A stretch of DNA of 64,000 nucleotides from Streptomyces sp. SCSIO 75703 (GTDB lineage: Bacteria > Actinomycetota > Actinomycetes > Streptomycetales > Streptomycetaceae), in the NCBI RefSeq assembly GCF_036607905.1, contig NZ_CP144555.1, positions 4,092,001-4,156,000 on the forward strand, written 5' to 3'. The notes under the pieces were generated by a model, which saw nothing but the letters and a program-made list of their open reading frames with translations, was not told where the DNA came from and searched no databases. The translations under genes were made by a program, and so were the position numbers. This document shows positions 48,543 through 58,626 of the stretch, piece by piece. Numbering within the stretch: the stretch's first letter is position 1; each line of letters begins with the position of its first letter.

Positions 48543-51103
48543 CCGTCCTCAAGACCTCGCTGCGCAACTTCCTCGCGCACAAGGGGCGGATGGCCCTCTC
48601 CGGGGTGGCCGTGCTGCTGTCGGTGGCCTTCGTCTGCGGCACCCTCGTGTTCACCGACACCATGAACACGACCTTCGACAAGCTCTTCGGCGCCACCTCG
48701 GCGGACGTGACCGTCCTGCCCAAGGACGCCAAGGCCGAGGAGACCGGCCCGAACGGGCTGCCCCGGACCCTGCCCGCCGCCACCCTGGACCGGGTCCGCT
48801 CGGCCGAGGGCGTCGCCGCGGCCGAGGGCTCCGTCTTCTCCATGAACGTCACCGTCGTCGACGGCCGCAACAAGAACGTCGGCGCCTCGGGCGGCGCCCC
48901 CACCATGGCCGGCAACTGGACGAAGACCGACCTCAAGTCCATGGAGATCACCTCCGGCCACGCCCCCCGGGGCGCCACCGAGGTGATGGTCGACGCCGAC
49001 ACCGCCCGCAAGCACGGCCTCGAACTGGGCGACACCCTGCGCACCATCGCCCAGACCGGCGACGTCACCGCCCGGATCGCCGGCATCGCCACCTTCAAGA
49101 CCACCAACCCCGGCGCGTCCGTCGTCTACTTCGACACCGCCACCGCCCAGCGCACCCTGCTCGGCAGCACCGAGGCGTTCAGCCAGCTCCACGTCACCGC
49201 CGCCGACGGCGTCTCCGACGAACGGCTGAAGGAGAACGTCGCCCGCACCCTCGGCGCCGACTACAAGATCCAGACGTCCCAGGAGAACGCCGACGAGAAC
49301 CGGCAGGACGTCGCCGAGTTCATGAACGTCATCAAGTACGCCATGCTCGGCTTCGCCGGGATCGCCTTCCTGGTCGGCATCTTCCTGATCGTCAACACCT
49401 TCTCGATGCTGGTCGCCCAGCGCACCCGCGAGATCGGCCTCATGCGGGCCATCGGCTCCTCCCGCCGGCAGGTCAACCGCTCGGTGCTGACCGAGGCGCT
49501 GCTGCTCGGCGTCGTCGGCTCGGTGCTCGGCGTCGGGGCCGGCGTCGGCATCGCCGTCGGCCTGATGAAGCTGATGTCCGCCGCGGGCATGAACCTCTCC
49601 ACCGACGACCTGACCGTGAAGGCCACCACCCCGGTCGTCGGCCTGGTCCTCGGCATCGTCGTCACCGTCCTCGCCGCCTACCTGCCCGCCCGCCGGGCCG
49701 GGAAGATCTCCCCGATGGCCGCCCTGCGCGACGCCGGGACCCCGGCCGACGGCAAGGCCGGCCGGGTGCGCGCACTGGTCGGCCTGCTCCTCACCGGAGC
49801 GGGGGCCGCCGCCCTGCTCGCCGCCGCCGCTGCCGACAAGGCGGGCGACGGGGCCTCGCTCCTCGGTCTCGGCGTGGTCCTCACCCTCGTCGGCTTCGTC
49901 GCGGTCGGCCCGCTGCTCGCCGGCGGCGTGGTCCGGGTGATCAGCGCCCTGCTGCTGCGCGCCTTCGGCCCCGTCGGCCGCCTCGCCGAGCGCAACGCGC
50001 TGCGCAACCCGCGCCGCACCGGCGCCACCGGCGCCGCCCTGATGATCGGCCTCGCCCTGGTCGCCTGCCTCTCGGTGGCCGGCTCCTCGATGGTCGCCTC
50101 GGCCACCGGCGAACTGGACAAGTCGGTCGGCGCGGACTTCATCGTCCAGGGCACCCAGCCGATCGTCCCGCAGGCCGAGAAGGCCATGCAGGACACCCCC
50201 GGCCTGGCCCACGTCACCCGCTACAAGGTCCTCGACGCCACGCTCACCTCGCCCGACGGCAAGACCGACGACACCGGCGTCACCGCCGCCGACCCCACCT
50301 ACGCCGAGGACCTGCGCCGCCCGACCACCCAGGGCAGCCTGCCGGACGCCTACGCCCCCGACGCCATGTCGGTCGGCTCGAAGTACGCCGAGGAACACGG
50401 CGTACGCGTCGGCGACACCCTCACCGTCGCCTTCGAGGGCGGCGAGACCGCCCGGCTCAAGGTCGCCGCCGTCACCGACGACGACACCGCCATCGACCAG
50501 GGCGCCCGCTACCTGAGCATCGACACCATGCTCAAGTACGTCCCGGCCGACAGGATCCCGCCCAACGTGATCATGTTCGCCAAGGCCGAGGACGGCCGGC
50601 AGACCGAGGCGTACACCGCGCTCAAGAAGTCCCTGGACGCGTACCCGCAGTACCAGGTCCTCGACCAGACCGACTTCAAGCGGGAACTGCGCGACCAGGT
50701 CGGCCAGCTCCTCAACATGGTCTACGGGCTCCTCGCCCTGGCGATCATCGTGGCCGTGCTCGGCGTGGTGAACACCCTGGCCCTCTCCGTGGTCGAGCGG
50801 ACCCGCGAGATCGGCCTGATGCGGGCGATCGGCCTCTCCCGCCGCCAGCTCCGCCGCATGATCCGCATGGAGTCCGTCGTCATCGCCCTCTTCGGCGCCC
50901 TGCTGGGCCTCGGCCTGGGCATGGGCTGGGGCGTCACCGCGCAGCGACTGCTCGCCCTGGAGGGCCTCAAGACCCTCGACATCCCGTGGCCGACCATCCT
51001 CGGCGTGTTCGTCGGCTCGGCCTTCGTCGGCCTGTTCGCCGCCCTGGTCCCGGCCTTCCGGGCGGGCCGGATGAACGTCCTGAACGCCATCGCCACCGAC
51101 TAG
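48539..51103 (+). CDS. FtsX-family ABC transporter permease
   Basis: 854 residues; two copies of the FtsX/MacB permease unit with about ten membrane helices and two large extracellular domains (about 45-255 and 540-705). TREIGLMRAIGSSRRQVNRS and its second copy TREIGLMRAIGLSRRQLRRM mark the coupling regions. Such two-gene exporters move peptides, lipids or antibiotics, or transmit mechanical force across the envelope. Substrate unknown. A strong terminator follows. Confidence 0.93.
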   Translation: MTVLKTSLRNFLAHKGRMALSGVAVLLSVAFVCGTLVFTDTMNTTFDKLFGATSADVTVLPKDAKAEETGPNGLPRTLPAATLDRVRSAEGVAAAEGSVFSMNVTVVDGRNKNVGASGGAPTMAGNWTKTDLKSMEITSGHAPRGATEVMVDADTARKHGLELGDTLRTIAQTGDVTARIAGIATFKTTNPGASVVYFDTATAQRTLLGSTEAFSQLHVTAADGVSDERLKENVARTLGADYKIQTSQENADENRQDVAEFMNVIKYAMLGFAGIAFLVGIFLIVNTFSMLVAQRTREIGLMRAIGSSRRQVNRSVLTEALLLGVVGSVLGVGAGVGIAVGLMKLMSAAGMNLSTDDLTVKATTPVVGLVLGIVVTVLAAYLPARRAGKISPMAALRDAGTPADGKAGRVRALVGLLLTGAGAAALLAAAAADKAGDGASLLGLGVVLTLVGFVAVGPLLAGGVVRVISALLLRAFGPVGRLAERNALRNPRRTGATGAALMIGLALVACLSVAGSSMVASATGELDKSVGADFIVQGTQPIVPQAEKAMQDTPGLAHVTRYKVLDATLTSPDGKTDDTGVTAADPTYAEDLRRPTTQGSLPDAYAPDAMSVGSKYAEEHGVRVGDTLTVAFEGGETARLKVAAVTDDDTAIDQGARYLSIDTMLKYVPADRIPPNVIMFAKAEDGRQTEAYTALKKSLDAYPQYQVLDQTDFKRELRDQVGQLLNMVYGLLALAIIVAVLGVVNTLALSVVERTREIGLMRAIGLSRRQLRRMIRMESVVIALFGALLGLGLGMGWGVTAQRLLALEGLKTLDIPWPTILGVFVGSAFVGLFAALVPAFRAGRMNVLNAIATD

Positions 51104-51120
51104 CCCAGGGGCACGGGAGT

Positions 51121-51166
51121 GGGGCCGGGCCCCGCGGACGAGGGGACGTCCGCGGGGCCCGGCCCC
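51121..51166 (+). terminator. Strong hairpin after FtsX-type permease
   Basis: A perfect 19-bp stem starting GGGGCCGGGCCCCGCGGAC with an 8-base loop, 17 bp after the stop. Confidence 0.8.
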
Positions 51167-51586
51167 GTTCCGCGGTGCGGGGCGCCGCGTACGGGCGCGG
51201 CGGTGCCGGCGCGTGCGGTACGGGGCGGGGGACCGCGCGCCGGGTGTGCGGGCGCGGGGCACGCGTACCGATTCCGGGTGCGCGGGGTGTGCGGTACGGG
51301 CCGGGGCGCGCGGGCCGCGAGTGACCGGCGCGCCTCGTACACGTCCGCCCGCGTCCGCCCGCGTACGCTTCGCCCGCCCGGTGCCCGCTGGGCGGGCGGA
51401 GCCCCGTGACCGGGCTCACCGCGGACCCCCGCAGCCCTTGCCGCGCCCGGCCGCCCGGGGCGGGCGCGGGGCCGCCCCGGGCCGTTCTCCCGGGTGAACC
51501 GTCCGCCGGGGTCGTACGCTGGACACCCCCGGCCCGCCCCGCGTGTCGGGCCCGTCGTGTTGTCCACCCACGGAAGCGCCCCCTTC
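51167..51586. other. Intergenic region upstream of mfd, no supported gene
   Basis: About 420 bp of G/C-rich sequence with degenerate GCGCGGGG and GTACGGG repeats. No open frame with a ribosome site and normal codon usage is seen. It presumably holds the mfd promoter. Confidence 0.55.
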
Positions 51587-55144
<3,558 letters not shown>

Positions 55145-55169
55145 CCCGGCCCGAGACCGTCCCACACGC

Positions 55170-55211
55170 GGCGAAGCCGTCCGCGGAGCCGACTCCGCGG
55201 ACGGCTTCGCC
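55170..55211 (+). terminator. Strong hairpin after mfd
   Basis: GGCGAAGCCGTCCGCGGA and its exact complement form an 18-bp stem (19 with the flanking C-G pair) around a 6-base loop, 25 bp after the stop. Confidence 0.82.
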
Positions 55212-55279
55212 GTCGGGGCTGCCGGCCCGGTGACGCCCGGCCGGTGCGCGCCGTCACGGACGCGCCCGCCTGCCGGTGA

Positions 55280-55480
55280 CTACCGGTCGTCCCGCGACCC
55301 TTCACCACCCCGTTCGCGACCCATGCCGAACCGCTCTTCGGCCTTCTGCTGCGCGGTGTCGACCTGGTCCTCGTACTTGCCGCCGGTCTTCTTGTTGACC
55401 TGCTTCTCGACCGCGTCGGAGGCCTGCTTGGCCTTGTCCTTCGCCGCCTGGCTGCTCTTGAACCTGTCGAAGATGCCCAT
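55280..55480 (-). CDS. MT0933-like antitoxin homologue (Rv0909 type)
   Basis: 66 residues, highly charged. MGIFDRFKSSQAAKDKAK, then VEKQVNKKTGGKYEDQVD and AEERFGM, match the short MT0933/Rv0909-like antitoxin family (the KTGGKY block is the hallmark). In M. tuberculosis the relative pairs with an adjacent toxin; no toxin gene lies next to this one, so it may have another role. GGAG precedes the ATG at 55480. It is convergent with mfd and divergent from the secreted nuclease. Confidence 0.82.
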   Translation of the reverse strand: MGIFDRFKSSQAAKDKAKQASDAVEKQVNKKTGGKYEDQVDTAQQKAEERFGMGRERGGEGSRDDR

Positions 55481-55589
55481 GCAGGAGCTCCTTCCGAACG
55501 TGACTCGCCTCCGACGATACGCCCCACATGCACGGTATGCCCGTTGAGGCCCCCTATGGTCTGGACCTCTGCCTGGATACGGTGTGTCC

Positions 55590-56390
55590 ATGCAACAAAG
55601 GGGAGGGACGCCCGCGAGGCGTCACAACAAGGCGGCGGGAACGTTCCGCCGGGTCGGCGGAGCGATGGCGGCGTGCCTGGCGCTGGCCCTGGTCACCGGA
55701 TGCGAGGGGCTGGACGAGACCCCGTCCGCCGCGGGTGGCGGGGAGGCGGCCGCCGGACGGTCCGTCAGCCCCCTGGACAACCCGGACGGGATGAAACCCG
55801 GCCTCGCGCCGGTCACCGGCGAGGCGGACCAGGCCAAGGCCCGCGAGATCATCGAACAGGTCAGGACCAAGGGGCGCGGCCCCAAGACCGGATACGCCCG
55901 CGACGAGTTCGGCTACGCCTGGATGGACACCGCCGACGGCGTCCCGCTGGCCCGCAACGGCTGCGACACCCGCAACGACGTGCTCCAGCGCGACGGCGAG
56001 GACCTGCGCTTCCGCGACGGCTCCGACTGCGTGGTCATCTCCATGACCCTCGACGACCCGTACACCGGGACGACCATCGACTGGCGCAAGGAGAAGGCGA
56101 GCGAGGTCCAGATCGACCACGTCGTCCCCCTCTCCTACAGCTGGCAGATGGGCGCCAAGCAGTGGCCCGTCAGCAAGCGCAAGCAACTCGCCAACGACGT
56201 CCTCAACCTCATACCGGTCGAGGGCCGCGCCAACTCCGCCAAGGGCGACTCCGGCCCCGCCACCTGGCTGCCGCCCAACAAGAGCGTCCGCTGCGCCTAC
56301 GCGGTCCGCTTCGCCCAGGTCGCCGTCAAGTACGAGATGGCCGTGACCGCTCCCGACCGCGACGAGATGCTGCGGCAGTGCGGCGGCTGA
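55590..56390 (+). CDS. Secreted lipoprotein nuclease, HNH (DUF1524-like)
   Basis: 266 residues. A basic N-terminus and hydrophobic stretch end in a lipobox (LVTGC, about residue 36-40), so the protein is exported and lipid-anchored. The mature domain has VQIDHVVPLSYSWQMGA, NDVLNLIPVEGRANSAKGD and WLPPNKSVRCAY, the His-Asn-rich pattern of HNH/DUF1524 nucleases (GmrSD-type endonuclease domain). It probably degrades extracellular DNA or RNA. A GTG at 55584 is an alternative start; neither has a clear ribosome site, so leaderless translation is possible. Confidence 0.86.
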   Translation: MQQRGGTPARRHNKAAGTFRRVGGAMAACLALALVTGCEGLDETPSAAGGGEAAAGRSVSPLDNPDGMKPGLAPVTGEADQAKAREIIEQVRTKGRGPKTGYARDEFGYAWMDTADGVPLARNGCDTRNDVLQRDGEDLRFRDGSDCVVISMTLDDPYTGTTIDWRKEKASEVQIDHVVPLSYSWQMGAKQWPVSKRKQLANDVLNLIPVEGRANSAKGDSGPATWLPPNKSVRCAYAVRFAQVAVKYEMAVTAPDRDEMLRQCGG

Positions 56391-56458
56391 CCCGCCGAAC
56401 TCCCGCCGGGCACGGCCCCCGGGGCGACGGCGACGACGGCTGAGCGTCACTTCCCCGG

Positions 56459-56500
56459 CCTTCTCCTCGGCCACGGCGAGAGCCGGAGCCGAGGAGAAGG
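56459..56500. terminator. Hairpin between convergent genes (nuclease side)
   Basis: CCTTCTCCTCGGC and GCCGAGGAGAAGG are perfect 13-bp arms with a 16-base loop, 69 bp after the nuclease stop. Confidence 0.72.
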
Positions 56501-56529
56501 GCGTGGCGTGCCGCGGCGGAGGACGTGGC

Positions 56530-56570
56530 GGAGGGCGCGCCCCCGTCATCGTGCCGGGTGCGCGCCCTCC
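56530..56570. terminator. Hairpin between convergent genes (lipoprotein side)
   Basis: GGAGGGCGCGC and GCGCGCCCTCC are perfect 11-bp arms with a 19-base loop, 29 bp past the stop of the minus-strand lipoprotein gene. Confidence 0.7.
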
Positions 56571-56598
56571 GCTCCGCTCGTGGTGCCGTCGTACGGGG

Positions 56599-57399
56599 TC
56601 AGCCGTCCAGCGCGTCCAGGTCGATGACCTTGCCGGCGGGCGCCTCGGCCCGCACCGGCTCGTCGTACGCGCCGAAGGTGAGCGTGCCGGGCTCCTTCGC
56701 CGACGTGCCGTCCAGGCGCAGCACGTAGGGCTTGCCCTCGGCGGCGACGTACATCGTGTGGCGGTCCGCGCCGTCCTTCTCGTGCAGGACGACCGCCGGC
56801 GTGCCGTCGACGCTGGTGGACTCGCCCCGCGTCACGTCGGAACCGGCCGGCTCGGCCTCGCCCAGCACCGCCTCCAGATCGCACAGGCCCCCGATGTCCT
56901 TGGCGTCCTCGCCCGCGGCGGACGTCTTGGTCCACTGGCCGGCGAGGAGCGCCACGGCCGCGTCGACGTCCGCCTTGGGCTCGCCCTCGCTCTGTGCCCG
57001 CAGGAACCGCTCGTCGTACTTCATGTACAGCGTGTCGCCGGTCCGGATCAGCTCGGCCTTCCCCTCGCCGCCCAGGCTCATCGTGCCCGCGCAGCGGCCG
57101 TCCCGGTCCACCGCGATGTCGATCCGGATCGTGCCGCCGGTCTCCTCGTCGGGGACGTCGCCCTTCATTCGCAGCGAACCCGCCTCCCTGGTCGCCTTGA
57201 AGGCCCGGTCGGCGATCTCCGCCGCCGACAGCCCCGCGAAGGGGTCCGCCGGGGACGTGCCGGGCTTCGCGGACCGGGCGGGCTTGCCGGAGGAGGCGGC
57301 GTCGGCGTCGGAGCCGGCGTCGGAGCCGGCCTGGCAGCCGGCGACGGCGAGGGCGGCGGTGGCCGCGAGGCAGAGGGCGACGAGCGGGGTGCGCCGCAT
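56599..57399 (-). CDS. Lipoprotein, unknown function
   Basis: 266 residues. The signal peptide MRRTPLVALCLAATAALAVA ends in a lipobox AVAGC, giving a lipid-anchored extracellular protein. After a Ser/Asp/Lys linker, the domain (about 60-266) resembles LppX/LprAFG-like or similar beta-sheet actinobacterial lipoproteins by its GSLRMKGDV and DTLYMKYDERFL pattern, but I cannot place it with confidence. AAGGAG lies before the ATG. The longer in-frame start at 57771 reads through repeat-rich non-coding DNA. Confidence 0.78.
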   Translation of the reverse strand: MRRTPLVALCLAATAALAVAGCQAGSDAGSDADAASSGKPARSAKPGTSPADPFAGLSAAEIADRAFKATREAGSLRMKGDVPDEETGGTIRIDIAVDRDGRCAGTMSLGGEGKAELIRTGDTLYMKYDERFLRAQSEGEPKADVDAAVALLAGQWTKTSAAGEDAKDIGGLCDLEAVLGEAEPAGSDVTRGESTSVDGTPAVVLHEKDGADRHTMYVAAEGKPYVLRLDGTSAKEPGTLTFGAYDEPVRAEAPAGKVIDLDALDG

Positions 57400-57745
57400 G
57401 AGGGCTCCTTGGTGGGGTGTGTTCGGTGGGGCGAGGCGGGGAGGGGCGAGGCCGGCGCGGGGCGCCGGGCGGGGCGGATGCCCTTGGGTGCCGGTGCCGG
57501 TGCCGGTGCCGGTGTCGGTGCCGGGCGAGGCGCGGCGAGGCGTCCTGAGGTGGGTGCCGGGTGCCGGGTGCCGGTGCCTGGTGCCTGGTGTCGGACCCCG
57601 TGGCGTGCCCGGTGGGCCCCGGGGGTGGTGCCGGGGTGCCCGGTGTGCGCGGGGGTGACAGTGGCAACCGGGGCGCGGGGCGGGGCGGGGTGTCGCGGGC
57701 CCGGCGGGTGGTGCGTGGGCCGGGGACGGGCGGGGGGCCGGAGGG
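57400..57745. other. Repeat-rich intergenic region, no supported gene
   Basis: About 346 bp of G/T-rich low-complexity sequence between two minus-strand genes. It includes six near-exact GGTGCC hexamers in tandem (57487-57522) and a second block of GGTGCC/GGGTGCC variants near 57551-57595. The hexamers keep an open frame but no ribosome site or codon bias supports translation. Confidence 0.65.
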
Positions 57746-58435
57746 TCAGCCGGTCTTCTTCCAGTCCTCACAGCCGGTGGTCTTGAAGTAGCCGTCCGAG
57801 GCGCTGATCGTCACGACGGCGGAGCCGGAGACGTTGTTGTTGGCGATGATCGAGTCGAGCGAGTGGCCGGCGTCCTTGGACCGCTCCCAGTAGCAGCCCA
57901 TGTCGCTGTTGCCCGAGGACTTGTAGGTGCCGGGGGCGATGTCGGAGCCCACCGCGAACATGCCGCCGTTCCCGGCCATCGACGAGGCGGGCGAACCCTT
58001 CGCCTCGGGGTCGACGGCCTCCCAGTCCTTGCAGCCGTTGGACTTGAAGATCTTGTCGGTGGCCTTGACGGTCACGTAGGAGGTGCCGGTGACGTTGTCG
58101 TTGGCGAGGATGGAGTCCAACTCGCCCGAGGCGTCCTTGGCCCGCTCCCAGTAGCACATGCCGTCGTTGCCGGAGCTGCGGTAGGTGCCGGGCTTGACGT
58201 CCGAGCCGACCTCGAATTCGCCGCTGCCCTTGATGTCAGCCTTCTTCTTCGCCGGCTTCGACTCGTCCGCGGCGCCCTTGGTCTTGTCGTCGCCGCCGGA
58301 CTGCGGGCCGGCGGACGCCGAGGAGTCCTTGCCGCTCGTGTTCTTGTCGTCGTCGCCTCCGGCATTGGCCGAGATGGCGCCGATCACGACGATCCCCACG
58401 ACGGCCCCCAGCGCGATCTTGCCCTTCGTGCCCAT
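57746..58435 (-). CDS. Membrane-anchored protein with duplicated extracellular domain
   Basis: 229 residues. One N-terminal membrane segment (about 5-25), an Asp/Lys/Ser linker, then two copies of a ~65-residue domain: FEVGSDVKPGTYRSSG...NGCKDW (about 79-145) and FAVGSDIAPGTYKSSG...TGCEDW (about 162-226). Each has a CYWER motif and a C-terminal Cys, suggesting one disulphide per domain. Similar single domains occur in secreted actinobacterial proteins of unknown role. GGGGAGGGG precedes the ATG at 58435. Confidence 0.78.
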   Translation of the reverse strand: MGTKGKIALGAVVGIVVIGAISANAGGDDDKNTSGKDSSASAGPQSGGDDKTKGAADESKPAKKKADIKGSGEFEVGSDVKPGTYRSSGNDGMCYWERAKDASGELDSILANDNVTGTSYVTVKATDKIFKSNGCKDWEAVDPEAKGSPASSMAGNGGMFAVGSDIAPGTYKSSGNSDMGCYWERSKDAGHSLDSIIANNNVSGSAVVTISASDGYFKTTGCEDWKKTG

Positions 58436-58513
58436 GACGGTGTCCCCTCCCCAGCGTGGCAACCGCCATCCGTCGACGGCTGCTCGTTCGCGGGGTCAAT
58501 GAGATCAGAGCTT

Positions 58514-58564
58514 GTGAACCGAGTCAACCGTGTTCACATGGTTCGAGCAGTTCACGCCGTGAAG
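58514..58564. promoter_or_regulatory. GTGAAC/GTTCAC sites at 18-bp spacing upstream of HTH-methylase gene
   Basis: GTGAAC at 58514, GTTCAC at 58532 and GTTCAC at 58550, each exactly 18 bp apart, with a near-match GTGAAG at 58559. They lie in the divergent gap between the duplicated-domain protein and the HTH-methylase gene, upstream of its GTG start (58627). The same hexamer and period recur inside that gene at 59095-59433, so this is probably a regulatory site bound by the same factor. Confidence 0.65.
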
Positions 58565-58626
58565 CCTTCGAACGCGCGTCCATCGGTATGCTCGGCGTCA
58601 CACATGGGACGAGGGGAGTCGGCCGG

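Noticed and set aside
57400..57771. N-terminal extension of the lipoprotein gene to 57771
   Set aside because: The extension is coded by low-complexity repeats, while the ATG at 57399 has a ribosome site and starts a proper lipoprotein signal peptide.
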